Shown here one piece after another: positions 47,610 through 57,906 of a DNA stretch of 64,000 bases. Every line of letters begins with the position of its first letter. Position 1 is the first letter of the stretch. The stretch comes from an uncultured Pelagibacteraceae bacterium (GTDB lineage: Bacteria > Pseudomonadota > Alphaproteobacteria > Pelagibacterales > Pelagibacteraceae). A program made the position numbers and the translations under genes. The DNA lies in NCBI GenBank assembly GCA_902605865.1, contig CACLEJ010000005.1, forward strand, positions 1 through 64,000, written 5' to 3'. The notes under the pieces were generated by a model that saw nothing but the letters and a program-made list of their open reading frames with translations, did no database searches and had not been told where the DNA came from.

Positions 47610-48813
47610 ATTTAAGAGTTTTAACTGTATCTAAAGAAGATGCTTTTGAAGCTGGGTATATAGACACTAAAATTGTAGCAATTATTGAACAAAGGGAGAT
47701 TATTATTATTGAAACTATATTTATTTCAGAAGGCATAGAATTTAAAATATAAATATCTTCTGGAAAAAGAGAAATACCAAATATATTTGAGATAAATTGT
47801 CTAATAGTTTCTATATAAATAGAGAAAAGAGTTCCAACAGCCACTCCAAATAGTGTTGCTGATGTTCCTATAAAAAAACCCACTAAAAAGAAGATTTTTT
47901 TAATAGATTTATTTGATACCCCAATTGATTTTAGTATGCCTATATCTCTTGTTTTATTTTTAACTAAAATTGTAAGTCCAGATATTATATTGAATGCTGC
48001 AACAATAATTATCAAAGATAAAATTATAAACATAACATTTCTTTCCACTTTCAAAGCTGAAAATAATGATTTATTCATATCTGACCAAGTATAAACTAAC
48101 GCTTCTGGAAATAGAGCTGTTAAACTTTTTTTATGAAATTCTATATTTTTTGGATCCTTAAAATAGAATTCTAAAAACCTATCTTCTTTATTTTTATTAA
48201 AAAAACTCTCCAGTGTTTGTAAATTAATATATGCAATATTTTCATTATAGTCTGACAAACCACTATCAAAAATTGATACTATTTTAAAGTTTTCTTGTTT
48301 AGGAAGTGTGCCAACTAAAGTTTGAATTCCTACAGGAGACATAACTGTAATTATATCACCAACATCAACATTTAAATTAAAGCTTAATTCTTTACCAATT
48401 GAAATATTGTTATTATTTAAGTTTTGCGATCCAAAAAATTCTTTATTTTTTACTATTTGAAGGTTTCTGAAATCACTTTCTAAATATCCTTTTAAGAAGA
48501 CCCCCTTCGTAATATTTTTATTCAATATTACTGCTTCTCCATCATTTGAAATTATATTTTTTGTCAAATCCAAACCCTGAATATATTCCAGTGGTTTATT
48601 TACTGGTTGAACTACTGCATGAGCATTAAAACCTACAATTTTACTTATTAATTCAGTTCTAAAACCATTCATCACTGACATAACAATGATTAGAACCGCA
48701 ACACCTAATGAAATACCTATAAAAGAAAAAATTGAGATGATATTTAAAAAACCATCATTTTTTCTAGTTCTTAAAAATCTAAATGTAACTTCTCTTTCTA
48801 ACTGTGAGATCAA
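47602..48813 (-). CDS. lolC: Lipoprotein-releasing system permease LolC/LolE family
   Basis: Inner-membrane permease of the Lol exporter. It has one N-terminal transmembrane helix (about 24-46), a large periplasmic MacB-PCD-like domain (about 50-245), and three helices in the C-terminal FtsX domain, with KTRDIGILKSIGVSNKSI as the ATPase-coupling region. The length of 403 aa fits LolC/LolE. Only one permease gene is present here, so LolD probably works with a homodimer of this protein, as in other bacteria with a single hybrid permease. Confidence 0.93.
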   Translation of the reverse strand: MISQLEREVTFRFLRTRKNDGFLNIISIFSFIGISLGVAVLIIVMSVMNGFRTELISKIVGFNAHAVVQPVNKPLEYIQGLDLTKNIISNDGEAVILNKNITKGVFLKGYLESDFRNLQIVKNKEFFGSQNLNNNNISIGKELSFNLNVDVGDIITVMSPVGIQTLVGTLPKQENFKIVSIFDSGLSDYNENIAYINLQTLESFFNKNKEDRFLEFYFKDPKNIEFHKKSLTALFPEALVYTWSDMNKSLFSALKVERNVMFIILSLIIIVAAFNIISGLTILVKNKTRDIGILKSIGVSNKSIKKIFFLVGFFIGTSATLFGVAVGTLFSIYIETIRQFISNIFGISLFPEDIYILNSMPSEINIVSIIIISLCSIIATILVSIYPASKASSLDTVKTLKYE

Positions 48814-50138
48814 TTTGATTTAGCTTTTAAAATTTGTAACGTAACTTCTTCGATATTTAATTTTTGAGTTTCTCCATTAATTTCGTTAAACTCAAATAAA
48901 TCTCCATCAGTTTGATTTCCCAAAATCAACTGATAAGGAATACCGATTAAATTAAATTTTCTAATTTTTGCAGAAATATTTTCTTCAGTATCATCTATAA
49001 TGGCATCTATATTTTTAGATTTTAAATATTCAAATATTTTTTTCGATTTTTCTAAATTTGATGTATCATTTTTTTTAATCATTGGAATTATTGCACAATG
49101 ATAAGGAGCAACTGATATTGGCCATTTCATTATTCCATCTTTATCGTTGTATTTAGCCTCAATTATGGCACCTACTAGTCTTGATACACCTATTCCATAA
49201 GATCCCATTTTAACAAATTCTTTTTTACCATTAAAATCTACTGCAGCATTCATTGGTTTTGAATATTTATCTCCAAAATAGAATATATGACCTACTTCAA
49301 TTCCTTTTGTATTTACTCTAAATTCTTCCGGTACTACTTTTTCAAATTCTTTCTTGTCAAACTTCTCGTCTGTAACAGAATAAAATTTTTCATATTGCTG
49401 TCGTAAATTAGTAAGCGAATTTTTTTCTAATAAAGTAGACGAGCTATTCACATCAAATATTCTTTTATCTGTGTATATTTTACTTTCCCCAGTATCAGCA
49501 AGAATTATGAATTCATGGGAAAGATTTCCACCAATAGGTCCTGTATCTGCTGCCATTGGTATTGCTGATAAATTTAATCTTTTAAAAGTCCTTAAATATG
49601 AGAGAAAAAATTTATTATATGAAAAAAGAGCCTCATCGTCATTTAAATCAAAAGAGTAAGCATCTTTCATATAAAATTCCCTGCATCTCATAATTCCAAA
49701 CCTTGGCCTAAGTTCATCTCTAAATTTCCACTGAATATGATATAATAGCTGTGGGAGTGATTTATAAGATTTAATACTTGATCTAAATATTTCTGTTACA
49801 AGCTCTTCATTGGTAGGTCCATACAACATTTCTCTATTTTGACGATCTTTAATACGCAACATCTCTTCTCCATAATCATCATATCTTCCACTTTCTTTCC
49901 AAATTTCTGAGGATTGAATTGTTGGCATTAGAATTTCCTGAACGCCAATTCTATCCTGCTCTTCTCTAACAATTTGCTCTATTTTTTTCATAACTTTGAA
50001 ACCGAGTGGTAACCATGAATAGATTCCAGCTGATGATTGTTTTATCATTCCAACTCTTAACATAAGCTGATGAGATTTAATTTTGGCTTCTGTAGGATTA
50101 TTTTTAAGAATTGGTACAAATGATTTTGAAAAATACAT
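48810..50138 (-). CDS. proS: Prolyl-tRNA synthetase (short, editing-domain-free form)
   Basis: Class II synthetase for tRNA-Pro. Motif 2 is RPRFGIMRCREFYMKDAYSF and motif 3 is GSYGIGVSRLVGA, with a C-terminal anticodon-binding domain. At 442 aa it is the alphaproteobacterial type, lacking the roughly 180-residue insertion (INS) that edits Ala-tRNA-Pro in the E. coli enzyme; a stand-alone YbaK/ProXp protein would have to do this elsewhere. It overlaps lolC by four bases and follows rnj. Confidence 0.96.
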   Translation of the reverse strand: MYFSKSFVPILKNNPTEAKIKSHQLMLRVGMIKQSSAGIYSWLPLGFKVMKKIEQIVREEQDRIGVQEILMPTIQSSEIWKESGRYDDYGEEMLRIKDRQNREMLYGPTNEELVTEIFRSSIKSYKSLPQLLYHIQWKFRDELRPRFGIMRCREFYMKDAYSFDLNDDEALFSYNKFFLSYLRTFKRLNLSAIPMAADTGPIGGNLSHEFIILADTGESKIYTDKRIFDVNSSSTLLEKNSLTNLRQQYEKFYSVTDEKFDKKEFEKVVPEEFRVNTKGIEVGHIFYFGDKYSKPMNAAVDFNGKKEFVKMGSYGIGVSRLVGAIIEAKYNDKDGIMKWPISVAPYHCAIIPMIKKNDTSNLEKSKKIFEYLKSKNIDAIIDDTEENISAKIRKFNLIGIPYQLILGNQTDGDLFEFNEINGETQKLNIEEVTLQILKAKSN

Positions 50139-50146
50139 TTTATTAT

Positions 50147-51805
50147 TTAAATTCTTACCAAGTTTATATTTGTTAGTGGTTTTTTCCCAGTTTTTTCTTT
50201 TGAAAATTTACGACAAGTTATTTTAAGAGCATCAATGAGATTATCTTGTTGTTTTGTGTTGTTTAATGAAAATGTTTTAATAGTTCTTTCTATTTCTTCC
50301 TCTAATCCATAAATAAACTCATCATTCTCATATACTGGTAGACCTCTAAAAGTAACCAAAGGTTTATTGTGAATGTTGCCTTTTGGTGTAATCATAATTG
50401 TAGCTTCTAAAAATCCATTTGATGAAATATTTCTCCTTTCTTTTATTGATCTAGAGTCTTCCTCTACTGGAATATTTCCATCTAAATAAACTCTTCCACT
50501 TGGTGCTTTGTCATAGACTTCTGGTTTTTCTCCAGGATACAACTTAACAATATCACCGTTCTCTACTTGAACTGGGTATTTAACTTGCATTTCTTTTGCA
50601 AATTCAATGTGCTCTATCATGTGTCTATGTTCTCCATGAACTGGGATAACAGCTTTTGGTTTAATCCAATTATACATATCTCTAAGGTCTTCACGGTTAG
50701 GATGTCCAGAAACGTGAATATATTCATTGTCTTCAGATATGACTTCAATACCTTCTTTGACTAAATTATTATGTAACTTATACAATTTCTTCTCGTTACC
50801 TGGTATAATTTTAGAAGAAAAAACTACAGCATCATTTCTTTCTATATAGACATCTGGGTGAGTATATTTAACTATCCTATTCATAGCTCCCATTGGTTCT
50901 CCTTGGCTTCCAGTACACAAATAAACAATTTTTTCTCTAGATATATTTTTTGCATCTCTTGGATCTACTGGATCAATTACATTTTTAAGATAACCACATT
51001 GTCTAGCTGCTTTAAATATTCTATGCATAGATCTTCCCACTAACGAAATATGCCTTCCAGTTTGTTCTGCACAGTAAAAAACGGTTTCCATCCTAGCTAC
51101 ATTGGATGCAAATGATGTAACAATTATTCTTTTTTTTAATCTTTGAAAAACCTTAAGTAAATTTTTACGAACATCAAGCTCTGAGCCTGCTCTTCCTGCA
51201 CTAAATACATTTGTAGAATCGCAAATCATGGCTAATACCCCCTCGTTACCTATTTCTTTTAATCTTTCAGAGTTAATGTTTCCACCTATTAAAGGATCTG
51301 GATCACATTTCCAATCTCCAGTATGTAGTATATTCCCAGCTGGTGTTTGTATTCTAAGACCATTAGGTTCTAATATTGAATGAGTAAGTGTAACAAACTC
51401 TATTTTAAAGGGATCTAGATTTATTGTACTGTTAAGTTCTACTATTTTTAAATAATCAGTTATATCAATTTTTTTTTCTTTAAATTTTTCAGTAATTAAT
51501 ACTGAAGTAAATGGTGTAGCATAAATTTTACATTTTAATTTTGGCCAAACATGAGCAATAGCTCCAATATGATCTTCATGAGCATGTGTTAGGACTATAC
51601 CTAGCAAATCATCTTTTTTATCAATTATAAATCCTGGATCTGGATATATGATGTCAACACCAGGTACTGTATCATCTGCAAATGTAACACCAACGTCAAC
51701 AATAATCCATTTTTGATTATCTGGCTTACCATATGCGAATAGGTTCATGTTCATTCCTATTTCACCAGATCCTCCTAGAGGACAAAATAATAATTCATCT
51801 TTCAT
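50147..51805 (-). CDS. rnj: Ribonuclease J
   Basis: Metallo-beta-lactamase/beta-CASP ribonuclease with 5'-3' exonuclease and endonuclease activity in RNA processing and decay. It begins with LLFCPLGGSGEIGMN. The zinc site is LTHAHEDHIGA, with later ICDSTN and beta-CASP motifs including HVSGHPNREDL and PVHGEHRH. The length of 552 aa is normal. RNase J is widespread in alphaproteobacteria. It lies between coaX and proS, the conserved alphaproteobacterial place. Confidence 0.96.
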   Translation of the reverse strand: MKDELLFCPLGGSGEIGMNMNLFAYGKPDNQKWIIVDVGVTFADDTVPGVDIIYPDPGFIIDKKDDLLGIVLTHAHEDHIGAIAHVWPKLKCKIYATPFTSVLITEKFKEKKIDITDYLKIVELNSTINLDPFKIEFVTLTHSILEPNGLRIQTPAGNILHTGDWKCDPDPLIGGNINSERLKEIGNEGVLAMICDSTNVFSAGRAGSELDVRKNLLKVFQRLKKRIIVTSFASNVARMETVFYCAEQTGRHISLVGRSMHRIFKAARQCGYLKNVIDPVDPRDAKNISREKIVYLCTGSQGEPMGAMNRIVKYTHPDVYIERNDAVVFSSKIIPGNEKKLYKLHNNLVKEGIEVISEDNEYIHVSGHPNREDLRDMYNWIKPKAVIPVHGEHRHMIEHIEFAKEMQVKYPVQVENGDIVKLYPGEKPEVYDKAPSGRVYLDGNIPVEEDSRSIKERRNISSNGFLEATIMITPKGNIHNKPLVTFRGLPVYENDEFIYGLEEEIERTIKTFSLNNTKQQDNLIDALKITCRKFSKEKTGKKPLTNINLVRI

Positions 51806-51812
51806 ATTTTTT

Positions 51813-52553
51813 TTAATTTATAGCTACTCTTAAGATACCTTTAATTGTTAAATTTTTATCAACCGTTTTAATACCTTTAATTGATGATTTAAATAAGTGT
51901 GCAAATCCACCTGTAAGTATAATTTTAAACTTCTTTCTAGTTTGTTTTAAAATAAGTTTAATTATATTTTCAATTAAACCAGTATAACCATGATAAAAAC
52001 CAGCTCTTACAGCAGTTTTAGTGTTTTTGCCAATGACATTTGCAGTCTTTTCTAGCTTTATTTTAGGTATTAAAGAGGCTTTATCTATTAAATTTTTCAA
52101 GGAAAGTTCTACACCCGGCGCTAAAACACCACCAATATAATCTTTTTTAATAACAATATCAAAATTGGTAGCCGTTCCAAAATCAACTATAATATAATTA
52201 AACCTACTATCAATAACTGCAATCGCATTAGCTAAACGATCAGAACCAATTTGCTTTCTATTGACTTTTATATTTATAAATTTTTTTAAATTACATGATT
52301 TCAATTCAACACAGTTCAATTTAGTAATTTCTTTAATAGTTTTTTTTATTATTTTATAAGAGTAAGGGACAACCGAGCTAAAGAGTACTTTTCTAAGTTT
52401 AGAATTATATTTTCTTAAAAATAATAATTTTTTATTGACAAATTTTTTGTTTAAATTTTTCTTATGAATTTTAATATTTTTGATCAATTTTAATTTGTTA
52501 TTATATAAACAAATCTTAATTGTAGTATTTCCAACATCTCCAATTAAATACAT
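51813..52553 (-). CDS. coaX: Type III pantothenate kinase
   Basis: Phosphorylates pantothenate in the first step of CoA synthesis. The ASKHA-fold enzyme shows the phosphate-1 loop as DVGNTTIKI at the N terminus, GSDRLANAIA in the middle, DFGTATNFD as phosphate-2 and LTGGFAHLF near the end. The 246-aa length is usual. CoaX is not feedback-inhibited by CoA in characterised members. It lies three bases after birA and seven bases before rnj. Confidence 0.95.
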   Translation of the reverse strand: MYLIGDVGNTTIKICLYNNKLKLIKNIKIHKKNLNKKFVNKKLLFLRKYNSKLRKVLFSSVVPYSYKIIKKTIKEITKLNCVELKSCNLKKFINIKVNRKQIGSDRLANAIAVIDSRFNYIIVDFGTATNFDIVIKKDYIGGVLAPGVELSLKNLIDKASLIPKIKLEKTANVIGKNTKTAVRAGFYHGYTGLIENIIKLILKQTRKKFKIILTGGFAHLFKSSIKGIKTVDKNLTIKGILRVAIN

Positions 52554-52556
52554 ATA

Positions 52557-53081
52557 TTAAACTCCAAATGAGTGTAAGTTTTTTTCATACATTAATTTAA
52601 TTTCTTTAAATAATTCAAGTCTTTTTAATTTTTTATTTGTATAATTATTTAAAAATGTAGTTGGATAATTATTAATTTTTGGACTACTAGAAACATTAAT
52701 TCCAATTCCTACAATTAAATATTTTCTATTCTGCTTAAAAATTGTTTCTTGCAAAATTCCACAGACCTTTTTTTTATTAATTAATATATCATTAGGTTTT
52801 TTTATTAGAATTAAAGTGTTTATTTTTTTATAAATTATTTTTTTTATTATTTTTAAATTTAAATTTATTATTTTTGATAATGATAATTTTTTACTAATTT
52901 CAAAGAAGACTGATAAAAACAAATTACCTTTTATAGATATCCATTTATTTTTTCTTTGTCCTTTACCTTTTATTTGTTGATCTGTTAAAATTATTCCTCT
53001 TTGATTGCCTTGCTTAATTAATCTTAGCGCTACATTGTTGGTGCTTTCAACTTTTTTATATAAATATTTTTTTAATTTCAT
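52557..53081 (-). CDS. birA: Biotin--[acetyl-CoA-carboxylase] ligase, catalytic domain only
   Basis: Attaches biotin to carboxylase carrier protein. The catalytic domain shows VESTNNVAL, the biotinyl-AMP loop as KGKGQRKNKW (usual form GRGRRGR.W), IKKPNDILINKKKVCGIL and GIGINV. At 174 aa it has no N-terminal DNA-binding domain, and the small SH3-like C-terminal domain present in most ligases (total about 240-260 aa) is missing: the chain ends SFGV soon after the core. It shares one base with nuoN. Confidence 0.92.
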   Translation of the reverse strand: MKLKKYLYKKVESTNNVALRLIKQGNQRGIILTDQQIKGKGQRKNKWISIKGNLFLSVFFEISKKLSLSKIINLNLKIIKKIIYKKINTLILIKKPNDILINKKKVCGILQETIFKQNRKYLIVGIGINVSSSPKINNYPTTFLNNYTNKKLKRLELFKEIKLMYEKNLHSFGV

Positions 53082-54496
53082 TAGATCATGGTAATTTTAG
53101 ATACTATTTCTGTTATGCCACTCGGATATATAAAGTATGCTAAAATAAATATTGTTGAAATAGCTAAAGTAATTTTTAATCCTAGATTGTGCGATGTTTC
53201 GTATTCTTCTTTTTCTGGATCAAAATATATAATTTTTATAATTCTTAGATAATAAAAAGCTGCAACTACAGTTGCTAATAATCCAACAATTGCTAAAAAA
53301 TACATTGACTGTTCTATGACAGCTAAAAAAACATAAAATTTTGCAAAGAAGCCTGCTAGAGGAGGTATTCCAGCTAAAGAAAATAAAACTATTAATAATG
53401 AGAAAGATAAAATTGGATGTTTTTTAGAAAGCCCAGATAAATCCTCTATATTCTCATAATATTTATCATTTCTCTTAAGCATAAATAAGCAGCTAAAAAA
53501 GGCTAAATTCATTACCAAATAAATAGATATATAAGTAATAGAACTTTGTATTCCTTGGTTGCTAACTGTTGCTAATCCAGCCAACGCATAGCCCATATGA
53601 CTGATTGAACTATAAGCAATTAATCTTTTTAAATTTTTTTGACCTATGGCTGCCACAGCACCAAATATCATTGAAGCTATTGAAATAAATACAATTATAG
53701 TTTGCCACTGATCATTCATATTAGCAAAAGGTGTGTACAAAAACTTTATGAATACAGAGAGTGCAGCTATTTTTGGAAGTATAGCAAAAAATAATGTTAC
53801 AGATGTTGGGGAGCCTTGATAAACATCTGGAGCCCACATATGAAAAGGTACAGCCGATATTTTAAATGCAAGACCAACTAAAATAAAGACTATCCCAAAC
53901 GTGGTACCATAATTAAATTCAGTAGAGTTTATAAGTATTTGATCAAAATTTGTACTTTCAGAAAATCCATAAGTTAATGAACACCCATATAACAGCAAAC
54001 CAGATGATAATGCGCTAAGAACAAAATATTTTAGTCCAGATTCTGTAGAAAGTAAATTGTCCCTATTAAAAGATGCAAGAACATACAAAGCTAATGATTG
54101 TAGTTCAAGGCCCATGTAAAAAACAATTAAATCATTTGAACTTATCATTATCATCATTCCCAAAATGCTGCTTAGAATTAGGATTGGGTACTCAATTTTA
54201 TTTAAATTGATAACTTGGATATATTTGGATCCAGTTAGCATTACAAAAATTCCAGATCCAACAAGTATAATCTTCATGTAATTAGACAAATTGTCTATTA
54301 AATATGATTTATTGAATAAGTAAATTGTATCTAATGAGCTGAGATTTATTATTAGTGCCAATAAAATAACTAACGATATATTAGATAAATTATAAATTAA
54401 ACTTGCACTATTTTTTTTGAAAACTCCAACTAGTAAAAATAACATTATAGATCCCGATATGAAGATTTCAGGTAATATATATTGAAAATTTTCCAT
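53081..54496 (-). CDS. nuoN: NADH-quinone oxidoreductase subunit N
   Basis: Antiporter-like membrane subunit of Complex I. It has about 14 hydrophobic helices. The key proton-channel residues lie in YMGLELQSLALYVLAS (Glu), VGLAFKISAVPFHMWAPDVYQGSPT (Lys) and IAYSSISHMGYAL. The length of 471 aa is typical. It is the last nuo gene, with one-base overlaps on both sides, and birA follows directly. Confidence 0.97.
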   Translation of the reverse strand: MENFQYILPEIFISGSIMLFLLVGVFKKNSASLIYNLSNISLVILLALIINLSSLDTIYLFNKSYLIDNLSNYMKIILVGSGIFVMLTGSKYIQVINLNKIEYPILILSSILGMMIMISSNDLIVFYMGLELQSLALYVLASFNRDNLLSTESGLKYFVLSALSSGLLLYGCSLTYGFSESTNFDQILINSTEFNYGTTFGIVFILVGLAFKISAVPFHMWAPDVYQGSPTSVTLFFAILPKIAALSVFIKFLYTPFANMNDQWQTIIVFISIASMIFGAVAAIGQKNLKRLIAYSSISHMGYALAGLATVSNQGIQSSITYISIYLVMNLAFFSCLFMLKRNDKYYENIEDLSGLSKKHPILSFSLLIVLFSLAGIPPLAGFFAKFYVFLAVIEQSMYFLAIVGLLATVVAAFYYLRIIKIIYFDPEKEEYETSHNLGLKITLAISTIFILAYFIYPSGITEIVSKITMI

Positions 54497-55992
54497 TAGT
54501 CTTTTGATGCGAGGTTGTTAATTAAATCAAGGTTGTACATGTTTAAAGTATTCTCGACTGATGCTTCAATTGAATTCATTAAAGGCTCTGGATAAAAACC
54601 AAAAAATAAAATTGGTATTACTAAAGCTGATAAAGTGATAATTTCAAAAGTTTTTAAATCTTTCATACTTTTAAGCTCTTGATTATTCATTTCACCAAAA
54701 ACAACCCTTTTAAATAGCCACAGCATATATGCTGCTCCTAAAATTACTCCCAAACTTGCAATCATCGCTACTAGGATGTTTTTCTCAAATGCACCCATTA
54801 AAATTAAAAATTCTCCAATAAAACCTGTTGTTCCAGGTAGTCCTAGAGCTCCTAGCGTGAATACCATAAAAACAATTGCATATCTTGGCATTATGGAGAC
54901 TAAACCGCCATATTTATTTATTAGTCTTGTATGATGCCTTTCATAGACAACTCCAACACTCAAGAAAAGTGCTGCAGATACAAGTCCATGACTAATCATT
55001 TGGAAAATACTTCCCTCAATACCTTGTTGGGTCATTGTGAAGATACCCAATGTTACAAATCCCATATGTGCAACTGAGGAGTATGCTATGAGTTTTTTCA
55101 TATCTTCTTGCATCAAAGCAACCAGAGATGTGTAAATAATTGCAATTAAACTTAAGATATAAACTAACATTGTGAAATTTTCAGAAGCTATAGGAAATAA
55201 TCCTAGCGAAAATCTAATAAATCCATATCCAGCCATTTTAAGCAATATTGCTGCTAGCAATACAGATCCAACAGTTGGAGCTTCTACATGAGCATCTGGC
55301 AGCCACGTATGTACTGGCCACATAGGAGTTTTAACTGCAAAAGAACTGAAAAATGCTAACCATAATAAATTTTGATATTCAGCCTTTATGCCAAGTTCAT
55401 AAAGTTTTTCAACATCAGTGGTTCCTGTTATCCAATAGATTGAAATAATAGCAACCAACATAAGAACCGATCCTAATAAAGTGTACAGAAAAAATTTAAA
55501 AGCCGAGTAGACTCTTCTTTCTCCACCCCAAATACCAATTATTAAAAACATTGGTATAAGACCTGCCTCAAAAAATAAATAGAATACTACTAGATCAAGT
55601 GAGCAGAAAACACCAATCATAAATGTTTCCATTATTAATATGGCAATTAAGAAATCTTTAAGTTTATTTGTAATTGTAGCATTAACTGAAATAATACAAA
55701 TTGGAGTTATGAAAGTTGTTAATATTATAAATAAAATTGAAATACCATCTATTCCAACTTTATAATTTATAAATCCTGATAACCATTCTCTATTTTCTAC
55801 AAACTGAAAGTCTACTAAATTTTTATCAAAGACATACCAAAGATATAAAGATAATAAAAAATTTGCTAAAGAAATAAATAAAGCTACATATTTGGAACTT
55901 TGATATTTTCCACTTGATGATTTTGTGAATAATATAAATAAAGCACCTATTGTTGGTAGTAAAATTAAGGACGATAAAATAGGAAAGTTCAT
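54496..55992 (-). CDS. nuoM: NADH-quinone oxidoreductase subunit M
   Basis: Antiporter-like proton-pumping subunit of Complex I. It has about 14 transmembrane helices with the channel Glu in LFFEAGLIPMFL, the Lys in AVKTPMWPVHTWLPDAHVEAP and LIAYSSVAHMGFV. The length of 498 aa is normal. It shares one base with nuoL and one with nuoN, which should keep the membrane-arm subunits in equal amounts. Confidence 0.97.
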   Translation of the reverse strand: MNFPILSSLILLPTIGALFILFTKSSSGKYQSSKYVALFISLANFLLSLYLWYVFDKNLVDFQFVENREWLSGFINYKVGIDGISILFIILTTFITPICIISVNATITNKLKDFLIAILIMETFMIGVFCSLDLVVFYLFFEAGLIPMFLIIGIWGGERRVYSAFKFFLYTLLGSVLMLVAIISIYWITGTTDVEKLYELGIKAEYQNLLWLAFFSSFAVKTPMWPVHTWLPDAHVEAPTVGSVLLAAILLKMAGYGFIRFSLGLFPIASENFTMLVYILSLIAIIYTSLVALMQEDMKKLIAYSSVAHMGFVTLGIFTMTQQGIEGSIFQMISHGLVSAALFLSVGVVYERHHTRLINKYGGLVSIMPRYAIVFMVFTLGALGLPGTTGFIGEFLILMGAFEKNILVAMIASLGVILGAAYMLWLFKRVVFGEMNNQELKSMKDLKTFEIITLSALVIPILFFGFYPEPLMNSIEASVENTLNMYNLDLINNLASKD

Positions 55993-57905
55993 TAGTTTAA
56001 TATCAGTATTGTTAGTAAAACTGAAAATCCAATCAACATAACAAATGCATATTGATAAATAAATCCAGATTGAAATTTGACTGCCTTAATTGATAAATTT
56101 TTAATTACACTTGAAATCCCATCAGGACCAAATTTATCTATTATTGATCCATCAACTTTTTTCCATAAAAACTTTCCAATTTTTTTTGAAGGATTGACGA
56201 ACAAATAATCGTACATTTCATCGAAGTACCATTTCTTAACTAAAAATTGATAAATTGGCTCATTCATTTCTTTCAGTCCATTTACTATTTTTGTGTTTTT
56301 TAGATATAAATAATAAGAAAATGGAATTGCAGAGGTAACAAGTATAGGCGTTAAAAACAAAAACCAAGTTGGTGGATGATCTGTGCTTAGTGGTTCTAAA
56401 AATTTTATAGATTGAGCCCAAAATTCATATGCTATCTCATGACCTATAAACAAACCTTTAAAGGCCATACCTGCAAAAATAGCACCTATTGCTAAGATAA
56501 TTAAAGGAGCAATCATAACAAAAGGAGACTCGTGTACTTTATCAATACTAAGTTCTTTATTGTTAAAATTACCATGGAATGTTTTAAATATAAGTCTCCA
56601 AGAATAAATTGAGGTTAATAAAGCTGTAACAATACCCACAAAAGCTGCGAGCATTCCAACTCCATTTCCTCTTAGGTACGCGAATTCTATTATTGCGTCT
56701 TTGGAATAGAAACCTGATAAAAATGGAAAACCTGTTAAAGCAAGAGTTCCTATGAGCATTAATACATATGTGTATGGAAGTTTCTTGATAACTCCACCCA
56801 TTTTATTTATATCTTGTTCGTCATGAAATGAATGAATTACAGCACCAGCTCCTAAAAATAGTAAGGCTTTAAAAAAAGCATGTGTAAATAGATGAAACAT
56901 CGCAACATTATAAGCACCTACCCCAGCAGCAAAAAACATATAGCCTAATTGACTACAAGTAGAATAAGCAATAATTTTTTTAATATCATTTTGAACAAGT
57001 GCAACTGTTGCTGCAAAAAAAGCAGTAGTCATTCCAATTATGGTTATAACTGTTAGAGCTAATGGAGAGTATTCATATATAGGTGAGCATCTGACGATCA
57101 GAAATACTCCGGCAGTTACCATTGTTGCAGCGTGAATTAATGCAGATACTGGCGTTGGGCCTTCCATAGCATCAGGCAACCATGTGTGTAATAAAAATTG
57201 AGCCGATTTACCCATTGCTCCAATTAATAAAAGTAAACAAATCAAATCAATAATTTCTATATTAATACCAATGAAATTTATTTTTTTATCTAAAATATTT
57301 GGGATTTGTTCAAAAACCTCGTCATAATTGACTGAACCAAAAATATAAAAAATCAGAAAAATTCCTAGCGCTAAACCAAAATCACCAACTCTATTAACAA
57401 CAAAGGCTTTTATTGCAGCCTTGTTTGCACTTTCTTTTTTAAACCAAAAACCAATTAAAAAATATGAGCATAAACCTACACCTTCCCAACCAAAAAATAG
57501 TTGAATAAAATTATCTGAACTTACTAAAGTTAACATTGCAAAAGTAAATAAAGACAAATATGCCATGAATCTTGTTTTATGAGGATCGTGTGACATATAA
57601 CCAATTGAATAAATATGAACCAAGGCTGAAACAAAATTTACTACAACAAACATAACTGCTGATAAAGCATCAATTTTTATTGACCAGTTAACATTTAATG
57701 TTCCAGAATTGATCCAAGTAGCTATAACAAGATTGTTTGAATAATCTGAACTAATAACTTTATACAAAACAATTAAAGAGAGTATTGCTGAAATACTAAC
57801 AAACAAACTTGTCAAAACTTGAGAATTTCTGTCTCCTATTTTTTTTCCAAAAAAACCACTAATTACAGATCCTATTAGAGGTAGAAATAAAATTAGGTAT
57901 TCCAT
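55992..57905 (-). CDS. nuoL: NADH-quinone oxidoreductase subunit L
   Basis: Distal proton-pumping subunit of Complex I. About 14 antiporter helices (GWEGVGLCSYFLIGFW; KSAQFLLHTWLPDAMEGPTPVSALIHAATMV, of which the Lys and His are channel residues; IAYSTCSQLGYM) are followed by a long amphipathic lateral helix and a final membrane anchor near 615-637. The length of 637 aa is normal. It starts one base after nuoK. Confidence 0.97.
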   Translation of the reverse strand: MEYLILFLPLIGSVISGFFGKKIGDRNSQVLTSLFVSISAILSLIVLYKVISSDYSNNLVIATWINSGTLNVNWSIKIDALSAVMFVVVNFVSALVHIYSIGYMSHDPHKTRFMAYLSLFTFAMLTLVSSDNFIQLFFGWEGVGLCSYFLIGFWFKKESANKAAIKAFVVNRVGDFGLALGIFLIFYIFGSVNYDEVFEQIPNILDKKINFIGINIEIIDLICLLLLIGAMGKSAQFLLHTWLPDAMEGPTPVSALIHAATMVTAGVFLIVRCSPIYEYSPLALTVITIIGMTTAFFAATVALVQNDIKKIIAYSTCSQLGYMFFAAGVGAYNVAMFHLFTHAFFKALLFLGAGAVIHSFHDEQDINKMGGVIKKLPYTYVLMLIGTLALTGFPFLSGFYSKDAIIEFAYLRGNGVGMLAAFVGIVTALLTSIYSWRLIFKTFHGNFNNKELSIDKVHESPFVMIAPLIILAIGAIFAGMAFKGLFIGHEIAYEFWAQSIKFLEPLSTDHPPTWFLFLTPILVTSAIPFSYYLYLKNTKIVNGLKEMNEPIYQFLVKKWYFDEMYDYLFVNPSKKIGKFLWKKVDGSIIDKFGPDGISSVIKNLSIKAVKFQSGFIYQYAFVMLIGFSVLLTILILN

Positions 57906-57906
57906 T

